The position numbers were made by a program, and so were the translations under genes. The notes beneath the pieces were generated by a model. That model saw nothing but the letters and a program-made list of their open reading frames with translations. It had not been told where the DNA came from and ran no database searches. Source: Methanoculleus sp. (GTDB lineage Archaea > Halobacteriota > Methanomicrobia > Methanomicrobiales > Methanoculleaceae). Taken from it: 9,234 nt of DNA. Shown piece by piece: positions 1-6,384 of the stretch. Position 1 is the stretch's first letter. Every line of letters starts with the position of its first letter. The stretch is from NCBI GenBank assembly GCA_023230425.1, contig JALNXI010000071.1, forward strand, positions 1 through 9,234, given 5' to 3'.

Positions 1-1730
1 GGATGTACGTCAACCTGAACCGGCGTGCTGACGAGTGGGAGGGGTTCGGGTTCATCCGCATGGACGAGATCCCGATCCACAAGTGGATGCGGTTCAAGAA
101 GAACGCCGTCTGGGCGGGGGAGCGGCAGGAGACCTACGAGATCCCGCCCGCCGTCAAGTTCGCGAACCAGAACTCCGAAGGAAAACTTACCGAACCCATC
201 ACGGTCAGGATGGATGACTGGCTTGAGTTCCTGGGCTACTTCCTCTCCGAGGGGTCCGTCCAGCGGCACTACCAGACGCAGGTTCACTACCGCGTGATCA
301 TATCGCAGAAGAATCCCGAATCGGCCGGGAAGATCCGGCAGTGTCTCGAACGGCTGCCGTTCCGGTTCACCTACGACGGCAAGAACTTCGCGATCAACGC
401 AAAGCAGATTGCAGAGCACCTTGCGCCGTTCGGAAAATGTCACGAGAAGTATGTTCCCGAGTATGCCAAACGCCTCCCCCCTGAGCAGATCGGGATTCTG
501 CTCGACGCGCTCATGCTCGGGGACGGTTACGTCAACAAAACGACCGGGGTCTCGATATACACGACCTCTTCAAAGAGGCTCGCCGACGACGTCACCGAAC
601 TCCTGCTGAAGAAGGGGTGGTCCGGGAACATCCACCTCATGCGGGAGGCCGGGGCCGTCGCGCCCAATCCCCGGGGCGGAACCTCGACGGCGACGCACGA
701 CATCTACCAGGTGACCTTCATCCGCGACGGCCAGAACGAGCCGAACATCAACTCAAACGGACAGCGGCATATTGAGACGCGCCCATATAAGGGCACGATC
801 TACTGCCTTGAGGTCCCGAACCACACTCTGTATGTCCGGCGGAACGGCATCCCGGTCTGGTGCGGCAACTCGATCTCTGTCGCCAAGGCCGGGATCACCG
901 CGACCCTGAAGTCCCGGTGCGCGCTCCTCGGCGCTGCAAACCCGAAACTCGGGCGATTTGACCAGTTCATTCCTATCGGCGAGCAGATAGACATGCCGCC
1001 CTCGCTCCTCTCCCGGTTCGACCTCATCTTCGTGATGACCGACCAGCCGGAGGCCCAGCGCGACGGGGCCATCGCCCACCACATCATCAAGACTCATTCC
1101 GTCGGCGAGTTGATCAAGCAGCACGCGTACGCGCCGCTGCCTGACGTCGATGATGCATACATCCAGCGTGCGCTTGCGCCCGTCATACCCGACATCGATC
1201 CCACGCTCCTGCGGAAGTACATTGCCTACGCTAAAAGGACCTGTTTCCCCATCCTCTCCGACGGGGCGCAGGAGGCGTTGATCGCCTACTACATGCGACT
1301 CCGGGACCTCGCGAGCGGGAACAAACCTGTCCCGGTCACTGCCCGGCAGCTCGAGGCGCTGGTCCGCCTCGCGGAGGCGAGCGCCCGGATGAGGCTCTCG
1401 AACACCGTCGATACGGAGGATACCGACCGGATCCTCAAGATTGTGGACGCCTGTCTCCGGCAGGTCGCCTACGACGCCGAGACCGGGAACTTCGATATCG
1501 ACAAGCTCGTGACCGGCGTCACAAAGTCACAGCGCGATATCATCCGGTCGATCAAGGAGACGATCCGGAACGTCTGTGACGACTCCGGCGGCCAGGCGAG
1601 GGTCGATGAGGTCATCGATATCCTTGTGCAGCAGGGCTTCTCCCGCGACAAGGTCGAGCACACCATCGAGCAGCTGAAACGGGGCGGGGATCTGCTCGAG
1701 CCCCGGCATGGCTTCATCAAGGTGACGTGA
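1..1730 (+). CDS. mcm: Replicative DNA helicase MCM, 3' part, with C-terminal part of an intein (5' truncated)
   Basis: Minichromosome maintenance AAA+ helicase, which unwinds DNA at archaeal replication forks as a hexamer. The reading frame is open at the left edge. Residues 1-289 (counted from the Met codon at 3) belong to an intein; the host protein resumes at Ser290. The extein part shows the pre-sensor-1 hairpin SISVAKAGI (290-298, DNA-contacting Lys295), sensor 1 in GAANP (Asn313), the arginine finger SRFD (Arg338), a sensor-2 region TARQLEALVRLAEA (from 446, Arg448) and a C-terminal winged-helix domain (about 505-575). Walker A and Walker B lie upstream, outside the window. MCM is normally essential, so the intein should splice. 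The stop TGA is followed in the same frame by a degenerate second copy of the last codons (1737-1793). The gene converges on the ABC permease gene. Family assignment is very secure. Confidence 0.96.
   Translation, partial: MYVNLNRRADEWEGFGFIRMDEIPIHKWMRFKKNAVWAGERQETYEIPPAVKFANQNSEGKLTEPITVRMDDWLEFLGYFLSEGSVQRHYQTQVHYRVIISQKNPESAGKIRQCLERLPFRFTYDGKNFAINAKQIAEHLAPFGKCHEKYVPEYAKRLPPEQIGILLDALMLGDGYVNKTTGVSIYTTSSKRLADDVTELLLKKGWSGNIHLMREAGAVAPNPRGGTSTATHDIYQVTFIRDGQNEPNINSNGQRHIETRPYKGTIYCLEVPNHTLYVRRNGIPVWCGNSISVAKAGITATLKSRCALLGAANPKLGRFDQFIPIGEQIDMPPSLLSRFDLIFVMTDQPEAQRDGAIAHHIIKTHSVGELIKQHAYAPLPDVDDAYIQRALAPVIPDIDPTLLRKYIAYAKRTCFPILSDGAQEALIAYYMRLRDLASGNKPVPVTARQLEALVRLAEASARMRLSNTVDTEDTDRILKIVDACLRQVAYDAETGNFDIDKLVTGVTKSQRDIIRSIKETIRNVCDDSGGQARVDEVIDILVQQGFSRDKVEHTIEQLKRGGDLLEPRHGFIKVT
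3..869 (+). other. Intein, C-terminal part with LAGLIDADG homing endonuclease, inside mcm
   Basis: Protein-splicing element inserted in the AAA+ core of MCM just before SISVAKAGI. Two LAGLIDADG-type motifs are visible: FLGYFLSEGS (76-85, acidic Glu83) and LDALMLGDGY (167-176, acidic Asp174), spaced as in a monomeric two-motif endonuclease. Both acidic catalytic positions are kept, which suggests an endonuclease that is, or recently was, active. The splicing blocks at the end are IYCLEVPNHTLYVRRNG (266-282) and IPVWCGN (283-289), followed by Ser290 as the +1 nucleophile. The terminal Asn289 is present, but the usual penultimate His is Gly288. The N-terminal splicing half (first Cys/Ser, block B) is outside the window, so splicing competence cannot be fully judged. 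The end at 869 is set by the Asn/Ser junction and by MCM homology resuming at 870. Confidence 0.93.
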
Positions 1731-1736
1731 CCGGCG

Positions 1737-1793
1737 CGGGGCGGCTGCGAGGTGCTGGAGCCCCGGCATGGGCTGGTGAAGGTGATCGGGTAG
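1737..1793 (+). repeat. In-frame degenerate duplication of the mcm 3' end
   Basis: Directly after the mcm stop (1728-1730), in the same frame and after only two codons, comes a second version of the last codons. The gene ends RGGDLLEPRHGFIKVT-stop; the copy reads RGGCEVLEPRHGLVKVIG-stop (TAG at 1791). The first copy is 1680-1730, so the two form an imperfect tandem repeat with one codon inserted. The copy has lost its link to the gene through the earlier TGA. It could be a tandem duplication, or the leftover end of another mcm allele after recombination. Confidence 0.8.
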
Positions 1794-1820
1794 GCTGCAT
1801 GCAGGTGCCCAACCTTCACC
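1775..1820. terminator. Hairpin between convergent genes, possible bidirectional terminator
   Basis: GGTGAAGGT (1775-1783) and ACCTTCACC (1812-1820) are perfect inverted repeats. Nested inside are GGG (1788-1790) with CCC (1808-1810) and the palindrome CTGCATGCAG (1795-1804). The structure fills the gap between the mcm stop and the permease stop and includes the permease stop codon. No T-run follows on either strand, so it is not a typical archaeal U-tract terminator. A terminating or 3'-end-protecting role is inferred only from position. Confidence 0.4.
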
Positions 1821-2904
1821 TGATATCCATCCTCATGAACTTCACGTAGGTTGCGGCGAAGAAGGCCGCCGGGAAGACGATGAGCGCGGCGATGTTCATC
1901 CAGACCCGGCCGAGGGCGTCGGCAAGGTCGGCGGGCTCCTCCGCCTGTACCGCGCCGTAGGACGTGTACATCGCCGAGGTTTCGGGGCTCATCACCGCCA
2001 TTGAGACCATCATGTAGTTCATCTGCGGTGAAAAGATGCTGGAGACGTCGCTGATGAGCCGCCGCTTCTCCACGTAGGCTTTTCTTGCCTCTTCATACTC
2101 TCTCCACGCCGGATCGGTCTCGCGGGGGTCGTCGACGGAGACGGCAGTATCGTATCCCCCACCGGAACTCTGTGCCGGGGTCGGCATCGGGACCGCCGTC
2201 TCCGGGAGCTCGGGCGGGTCGCCCGCGAGGGCGTCTGCGGCCATCATCCCGAGCACCGGGAGGAGCGTGGTGACGGCAAAGAAGATCACGAGGGTGTAGA
2301 TCAGAGCGTTCCCGCTCTCTTTTGCAACCGTCGACATCGTCAGCGCGATGGCGAAGTAGGCGAGCAGGAACCCGAGCGAGACCGCCCCGAAGATCAGGAT
2401 GGCGGCGAATTCATCCAGCGTCGGGACGACCGAGAAGACGAGGAGCATGGCAAGCGAGACGGCGAGTGCGAGCGCCATGGCGAACCCCAGGGCGCCGACA
2501 CCCCCGAGCACCTTGCCGTTGATGATCTCGTCCCGGTAGACCGGGTGGGAGAGGAGGGTCTTTAACGACCGGGACTCCTTCTCCTTTGAGACCAGGTCAA
2601 ACCCGATCGCAAGAGCAAGAATACTGCCGAGGGTCGCCATGTAACTCATCATGAACAGGAAGACGAGCATGATCGAGGGTTTCTCGGGCATCCAGCCAGG
2701 GTAGGGCCCCTCGATCTCCGCCTCAGGCATGTGCTGGAGCTGCTCGTTATACGCTTCCAGGCGGTTGTTATACAGCCCGATGCCCTCGTGGATGCTGACC
2801 GCGGATATCACCAGGAACAGGGCCAGGATGATGATGAACCGCCTGCTGGTGATGTGGTCGGAGAACTCCTTGCGTGCTACGTTGAGCAATCGATCGAGTG
2901 CCAT
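1816..2904 (-). CDS. ABC-2 type transporter permease
   Basis: Membrane subunit of an ABC exporter, partner of the ATPase encoded just upstream. The 362 residues show six hydrophobic segments (about 22-44, 79-101, 135-158, 166-190, 199-221, 333-353). Between the second and third lies the ABC-2 hallmark cytoplasmic stretch, EKESRSLKTLLSHPVYRDEI (109-128) followed by NGK, typical of NosY/ABC-2 permeases. A long hydrophilic, proline-rich and then charged region (222-330) separates the last two membrane segments and is probably outside the membrane. The ATG at 2904 is supported by GGAGG (2911-2915 on the opposite strand) inside the last codons of the ATPase gene, whose stop is only 3 nt upstream. 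Translation is therefore coupled. The substrate cannot be read from the sequence. Confidence 0.92.
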   Translation of the reverse strand: MALDRLLNVARKEFSDHITSRRFIIILALFLVISAVSIHEGIGLYNNRLEAYNEQLQHMPEAEIEGPYPGWMPEKPSIMLVFLFMMSYMATLGSILALAIGFDLVSKEKESRSLKTLLSHPVYRDEIINGKVLGGVGALGFAMALALAVSLAMLLVFSVVPTLDEFAAILIFGAVSLGFLLAYFAIALTMSTVAKESGNALIYTLVIFFAVTTLLPVLGMMAADALAGDPPELPETAVPMPTPAQSSGGGYDTAVSVDDPRETDPAWREYEEARKAYVEKRRLISDVSSIFSPQMNYMMVSMAVMSPETSAMYTSYGAVQAEEPADLADALGRVWMNIAALIVFPAAFFAATYVKFMRMDIR

Positions 2905-2907
2905 TCC

Positions 2908-3813
2908 TTACCTCCGGTAGATCGCCATGAAGACATCCTCGATGTCTGGCTCTTCTACCCGCATCTCCCGGACGTGCACGCCCTGTTCGAAGAAGGATGC
3001 TGCAAGCCGGTCGCGGATGTCGGTCTTCGCCCGGAAGACCGCCCGGTTTCCGTTCCTCTCGACGGCGAGGATCTCGGGGTCCTCGATCGCCGGCAGGTGC
3101 TCCCGGGTCTCGACCACGATCCGGACGGCGTCGCCGTCTGAGGGTGCGAGCGTCCGGGCGACCTCGTCAAGCGTCCCCTGCGCCACAAGTTTTCCCTTTG
3201 CGAGCAGCCCGACGGTCTGGCAGACCGCCCTGACCTCGGAGAGGATGTGGGAGGAGACGAAGACCGTCTTTCCTTCGCCGGCGAGGCGGTTGACGAGGTC
3301 CCGGTACTCCCGGACGCCCTCGGGATCGAGGTTCGCCGTCGGTTCGTCGAGGAAGAGCACTTTGGGGTCGTTGATCAGCGCCTGGGCAAGCCCGAGCCGT
3401 TGTTTCATCCCGCGGGAGTATTCCCCGGCCTTCTGGGTGACGCCGCCGAGGTGGACCAGGTCGAGGAGGTCCGCGATCCGCTCTTTACGCTTTCTCGCGT
3501 CCATCCCGTAGAACCGGGCGAAGTAGTCCAGGTTCTGCTCGCCGGTCATGTTCCCGTAGAACCCGACGTCTTCAGGGAGGTAACCGATGATCTCCTTCAC
3601 TTTCAGCGGGTCTTTGGCGACCTCGATCCCGTCGACCAGGCACCGGCCGCCGGTGGACTCGATCATGCCGGTGAGCATCAGGATCGTCGTGCTCTTTCCC
3701 GCCCCGTTCGGGCCGAGGAAGCCGAAGACCTCGCCCTCCCCGACCTCGAGGTCCAGGCCGTCGACGGCCGTCTTTCCGTTGTATACCTTCGTGAGGTTCT
3801 CTGTCCGTATCAT
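2908..3813 (-). CDS. ABC transporter ATP-binding protein (ABC-2 exporter class)
   Basis: Cytoplasmic ATPase driving the ABC-2 permease encoded next to it. All nucleotide-binding motifs are present: Walker A GPNGAGKS (34-41), Q-loop region IGYLPED (76-82, with Glu81 at the usual Gln place, common in this class), signature SRGMKQ (133-138), Walker B VLFLDEPT (152-159) and the switch histidine in VSSH (His189). Its 301 residues and a C-terminal extension of about 90 residues past the switch are usual for DrrA/NatA-like exporters. The start ATG at 3813 has an AGGAG six bases upstream and lies 3 nt after the stop of the DUF1673-like gene, so the operon continues. Possible roles are drug, antimicrobial peptide or envelope-related export; none can be chosen from sequence alone. 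Confidence 0.96.
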   Translation of the reverse strand: MIRTENLTKVYNGKTAVDGLDLEVGEGEVFGFLGPNGAGKSTTILMLTGMIESTGGRCLVDGIEVAKDPLKVKEIIGYLPEDVGFYGNMTGEQNLDYFARFYGMDARKRKERIADLLDLVHLGGVTQKAGEYSRGMKQRLGLAQALINDPKVLFLDEPTANLDPEGVREYRDLVNRLAGEGKTVFVSSHILSEVRAVCQTVGLLAKGKLVAQGTLDEVARTLAPSDGDAVRIVVETREHLPAIEDPEILAVERNGNRAVFRAKTDIRDRLAASFFEQGVHVREMRVEEPDIEDVFMAIYRR

Positions 3814-3816
3814 GTT

Positions 3817-4470
3817 CTACTCCTCTCCATCCGCCTGCATGCCGCCCGGGGGAACTTCACCGCCATATTCCGCATCCAGAGCATACATCGACCCTTTCTC
3901 CGCGATCAAGATTTTACGGTGCTGCCGCTCCCAGAGGATCGTAACGCCGTACAGGGCCCAGGCTATGAGGCTCAGGGCCAGCATGAACCAGACAATCCAG
4001 CCGGGCATACCGCTCAGGACGAAAAATGCTATCCAGGCGACGAGAATAACGGCGGCCGCCGGCACGCTCAGGCGCCGGACGATGCGCTGTCTCCGCGTCA
4101 TGCTGGCCCTGGTGAACTCGCCGGCAACAACCCGTGCATACCCGGCGGCGATCCGTGCGTACTGCCTCCGGTAGGTGAGCAGGAAGCCGATGACCGCTCC
4201 CGCCCCGATGGCAAGACCCGTCCATACGGTCGGGTACCCCGGAGCATCCTCGATCAGGAGAAAGGCTGCCGTTGCCGCCGCCGAGAAGGCTACCGCCGTA
4301 ACCAGCGCCTGGTTGTGGTAGCGGCTCCACCACCCGGACCCGGTCCGGGGAACGGTGTCCCCCCCGGCCGGTGCCGCGGTCATGCCCGGCCGCACCGGCA
4401 GGTTCGTCCGCATCGCCCCCTGCATGGGGCACCAGCCCAGGTAGGCCCGTATCGTCTCCACGAGAGACAT
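3817..4470 (-). CDS. DUF1673-like membrane protein
   Basis: A 217-residue protein of unknown function with four hydrophobic segments (about 56-73, 82-100, 135-153, 157-179). A cytoplasmic-looking basic loop separates the two hairpins, and the N-terminus is soluble. The N-terminal motif YLGWCPM (10-16) resembles the GWCP motif I recall from the DUF1673 family of methanogens; this link is from memory and moderately sure. The start is the ATG at 4470: GGGAGGT lies six bases upstream, and the ATG overlaps the regulator's stop as TGATG. A GTG one codon earlier is possible but too close to the Shine-Dalgarno. Lying between the regulator and the ABC genes, it may be an accessory or sensing subunit of the exporter; that is inference. 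Confidence 0.8.
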   Translation of the reverse strand: MSLVETIRAYLGWCPMQGAMRTNLPVRPGMTAAPAGGDTVPRTGSGWWSRYHNQALVTAVAFSAAATAAFLLIEDAPGYPTVWTGLAIGAGAVIGFLLTYRRQYARIAAGYARVVAGEFTRASMTRRQRIVRRLSVPAAAVILVAWIAFFVLSGMPGWIVWFMLALSLIAWALYGVTILWERQHRKILIAEKGSMYALDAEYGGEVPPGGMQADGEE

Positions 4471-4916
4471 CACACGACCTCCCGGAGTTTTGCAAAGAGC
4501 TCATTGGCCATACGGGTCGGGTCGTCGGTCTTTGTAAGCGCGATCCCCAGCTCGTCCGCGTAGTCCCAGAGGAGTTCGATGCACCGGGCGTACCTGGGGC
4601 ACGCGCCGCAGTCGCCTTCGTGTTCGTACCAGACCTGCACACCGCGGTCTGCCGATACGAAGACGATAGCGGCGGCATCGAAGGGGACGGAGTGCCCGAA
4701 GAGAACCCCAATCTCCGCGTTCAGGCGTTCGACGTCGATCTGGTTCGCGTGCGCCATCGCGAGAAGCGTCTCCTCGACCTTCCTGTCCATGGCAAGCAGC
4801 GCCTTCGAGACCGCCTGGCGGGATATGCTGAAGCGTTCTGCGATACCGACGTTGGCAAGGCCGGTGCGGCGGAGGCGCCAGAACGCAAACTGCCTGTCGT
4901 TCAGGGGGAGTGGCAT
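4470..4916 (-). CDS. HTH transcriptional regulator with CxxCx5C cluster
   Basis: A small (148 residue) DNA-binding protein leading the exporter operon. Residues 6-45 form a helix-turn-helix of the sigma-70 region 4/Tfx-like type (NDRQFAFWRLRRTGLANVGI, then a recognition helix SRQAVSKAL at 32-40). A middle helix (44-72) may dimerise. The C-terminal domain holds three cysteines, C103-x2-C106-x5-C112, in a GDCGACPRYARC motif that could bind a metal or iron-sulfur cluster or sense redox state. I do not recognise an exact named family. The ATG at 4916 has no Shine-Dalgarno, but a TATA box lies at leaderless distance. The perfect palindrome between TATA and ATG is the natural binding site for the protein itself. 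Its stop overlaps the next start. Confidence 0.85.
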   Translation of the reverse strand: MPLPLNDRQFAFWRLRRTGLANVGIAERFSISRQAVSKALLAMDRKVEETLLAMAHANQIDVERLNAEIGVLFGHSVPFDAAAIVFVSADRGVQVWYEHEGDCGACPRYARCIELLWDYADELGIALTKTDDPTRMANELFAKLREVV

Positions 4917-4917
4917 G

Positions 4918-4939
4918 TGTCAACAGTTATTGGTTGACA
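4918..4939. promoter_or_regulatory. Operator palindrome TGTCAAC-N8-GTTGACA
   Basis: A perfect 7-bp inverted repeat (4918-4924 and 4933-4939, 8-bp spacer) sits exactly between the TATA box and the start codon of the HTH regulator. A dimeric repressor bound here would cover the transcription start and block TFB or polymerase. Autoregulation by the protein encoded at 4470-4916 is inferred from position. Confidence 0.7.
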
Positions 4940-4949
4940 TTATATACTT
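4940..4949 (-). promoter_or_regulatory. TATA box of the regulator-exporter operon
   Basis: On the minus strand the bases read AAGTATATAA. Its centre (about 4944) is 27-28 nt from the ATG at 4916, so the predicted transcription start falls on or within two bases of the start codon. This fits a leaderless mRNA and the missing Shine-Dalgarno. Confidence 0.7.
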
Positions 4950-5164
4950 TGTGATCGGTTCTTTTCCGGGCTCCTCTCGTTTGCTCGTCTATCCAGCACT
5001 ATACACAGGTATAGGCGGAAATGGGAGATATAGCGACGGCCGATGGTACCGGGCGGCCCGGAAGCGATCCGGTGCGAGGCAAACCCCGCCACCTGCGGCG
5101 CCCCGCCCGTCCTTTCTCCGATCTGCCCGGGGGGAGGGGCCGATCGCCCCACTTCTGCAAACAG
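4950..5164. other. GC-rich intergenic region without a convincing gene
   Basis: The left part is upstream promoter sequence of the regulator operon. The rest is GC-rich, with short local inverted repeats such as CCGGA-AGCGA-TCCGG (around 5060-5075) and GGGGC-CGATC-GCCCC (around 5136-5150). Long reading frames cross it in several phases but have no start context and low-complexity Arg/Pro/Ser content, so I treat them as non-coding. It leads into repeat copy A. Confidence 0.5.
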
Positions 5165-5260
5165 CCGACGGACGTGTAGAGGAATGAGACAGAAAACATA
5201 AATGTCCAGACGTCCAGGTCATTGTGCGGAGGCTTAAAACAGCGTTTGCAAAACGGCGGA
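5165..5260 (+). repeat. Diverged direct repeat, copy A
   Basis: Aligns without gaps to 8196-8291 at a constant offset of 3031; by hand I count about 65 of 96 identical positions. Three blocks are best conserved: CCGACGGACGTGTAGAGGAA at the start, GTGCGGA at 5224 and GCGTTTG at 5242. A weak TATA-like CATAAAT (5197-5203) lies about 25 nt before GTGCGGA, so the element may be a promoter plus transcript start. In this copy no gene starts directly after the repeat. Confidence 0.65.
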
Positions 5261-5334
5261 GGCTCACCCCATCCGTCCAAGGCCGGACGAGCCCCCCACT
5301 ACCCGAAGGCAATAATTGACTTTGCATTCTATGT

Positions 5335-5344
5335 ATTTAAAAAT
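5335..5344 (+). promoter_or_regulatory. Putative TATA box for the membrane-protein genes
   Basis: ATTTAAAAAT in an AT-rich stretch. A start 25 nt downstream would be near 5365, leaving a leader of about 80 nt that contains a small ORF with its own strong ribosome binding site. No other TATA-like sequence of this quality lies closer to the gene at 5445. Confidence 0.5.
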
Positions 5345-5386
5345 TACGCTTCTCTTGCCTCCGGGAATGCTACTGGAGGAAAGTAA

Positions 5387-5437
5387 GTGAACGGAACCAT
5401 TGGAACGCAGGCGCTCTCCCCGATGATGCTTCGGTGA
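5387..5437 (+). CDS. Possible 16-codon leader ORF
   Basis: GTG start with a strong GGAGG (5375-5379) seven bases upstream, then 16 codons (begins MNGTIG, ends PMMLR). The TGA stop (5435-5437) lies inside the GGTGAT ribosome binding site (5433-5438) of the membrane-protein gene at 5445. A ribosome finishing this ORF would stand on the next gene's initiation site, which suggests translational coupling or leader-peptide control. The peptide has no run of a single amino acid that would point to attenuation. Unproven; the arrangement is what supports it. Confidence 0.35.
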   Translation: MNGTIGTQALSPMMLR

Positions 5438-5444
5438 TGTACGT

Positions 5445-6065
5445 ATGAAGCTCGACCCTATCGTCAAGGAGGCACTCTGGCGCTCAGTTGTAGTCTTTTT
5501 CGTATCGATTTTCATCGTCGCTATCATCATCGGGACAGCCCTCCTCCCAATACCTGCGTTCTTGTTGTTTCCCCTGGCACTGATGATCACTGCAGTATAT
5601 TTCTGTGTTATGGTGTGGTCTGGACGAAAGGCAGCCGGAAAATCAAAACCCCATGCATATTCGCCCTCATCTCCTCCGGTTAGCGGATACAGGGAAGGAG
5701 AATGGATACAGAGGCGAGTTGTTGTCGATAAGGTGACCGACGCCGCCCTTCTCATCACGATCTTCCTGATCTACCTCTATGCATCCCGTGCGTATTCTAT
5801 CAACCAGATGCTCTGGCTCCCTGTCCTTCTCATCATCGGCATGTTTCTGGCGCGGATCGTCTTCACCGACGGCAGCGAGCACCGCGTCACCCTCGCACGA
5901 TCGGTTGTCTTCTACCTCCTGGCTGCCGGGATTGTCCTTCTGCGCCGTCTGGCACTGGGGTATCCGGTTATTCCCACTCTCAAAGGGATTATCCTCGTCG
6001 GTATCATCGCTTATCCCATTCTCTACATCTGGGAACGGCAGCGTGGACAGGAGGTAGCGGACTGA
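5445..6065 (+). CDS. Six-segment membrane protein, unknown function
   Basis: A 206-residue integral membrane protein that I do not recognise. Hydrophobic segments lie at about 14-34, 38-58, 96-113, 122-140, 150-170 and 178-196. A soluble, positively charged and proline/serine-rich loop (59-94) separates the first two from the last four, and a short charged tail ends the protein (WERQRGQEVAD). The ATG at 5445 has a textbook archaeal Shine-Dalgarno GGTGAT (5433-5438) six bases upstream. It is the first of three plus-strand membrane-protein genes and probably shares a transcript with the small gene at 6091. No catalytic motif is visible. Base composition is less GC-rich than in the mcm/ABC block. 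Confidence 0.85.
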   Translation: MKLDPIVKEALWRSVVVFFVSIFIVAIIIGTALLPIPAFLLFPLALMITAVYFCVMVWSGRKAAGKSKPHAYSPSSPPVSGYREGEWIQRRVVVDKVTDAALLITIFLIYLYASRAYSINQMLWLPVLLIIGMFLARIVFTDGSEHRVTLARSVVFYLLAAGIVLLRRLALGYPVIPTLKGIILVGIIAYPILYIWERQRGQEVAD

Positions 6066-6094
6066 TGACTACCGTCTTTTTGCGATACTCATGA
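6065..6094 (+). CDS. Possible 9-codon bridging ORF
   Basis: Its ATG overlaps the stop of the upstream gene as TGATG (6063-6067), and its TGA overlaps the ATG of the downstream gene as ATGA (6091-6094). It reads MTTVFLRYS. The peptide itself is unlikely to matter; the ORF may only carry terminating ribosomes across the 25-nt gap. It could easily be chance. Confidence 0.2.
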   Translation: MTTVFLRYS

Positions 6095-6282
6095 TTCGCA
6101 ATTATCTGCCGTTGCTATGGAAACTGGTACTCGTTCTTGCAGTAGTTCTTCTCATCGCAAACTATTACGAATATACACAAAGCGGCCATTATGACTCCCC
6201 CAGACAGTGGTTATTTTTTGCCCTTTTATTCACAAGCATCATCATTCGATTCATCAGTCAAAAGACCCCGAAAAATACTTGA
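6091..6282 (+). CDS. Small two-segment membrane protein
   Basis: A 63-residue protein of unknown function with two hydrophobic segments (about 5-24 and 38-56), a short tyrosine-rich connecting loop (NYYEYTQSGHYDS) and a basic C-terminus (RFISQKTPKNT). The ATG at 6091 has no clear Shine-Dalgarno, so translation may depend on coupling to the upstream gene 25 nt away, possibly through the tiny ORF at 6065. Codon use and hydrophobic periodicity look like a real small protein, but no family is recognised. Confidence 0.6.
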   Translation: MIRNYLPLLWKLVLVLAVVLLIANYYEYTQSGHYDSPRQWLFFALLFTSIIIRFISQKTPKNT

Positions 6283-6384
6283 TTCCCACGAGGTCATCCC
6301 GATACTCCTCCGGTTACGATGAAGTCGATGCAGGTCCGGGATGAAACCAGAGCCGAAAACCCCTAACGAACCCCTGTGATAGAA

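Noticed and set aside
3247..4563. A 438-codon plus-strand frame opposite the ABC ATPase and DUF1673-like genes
   Set aside because: It is antisense to genes with clear motifs, start sites and operon spacing; its length comes from GC-rich codon bias of the opposite strand.
4579..5187. A 202-codon plus-strand frame across the regulator gene and promoter
   Set aside because: It reads through the TATA box and operator and lies antisense to the HTH gene; composition is low-complexity.
5264..5758. A 164-codon minus-strand frame opposite the membrane protein at 5445
   Set aside because: Opposite strand of a gene with a perfect Shine-Dalgarno and six membrane segments; no independent support.
6319..6366. 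A 15-codon ORF before the interrupted membrane-protein gene
   Set aside because: No ribosome binding site and no overlap with the following start; indistinguishable from chance.
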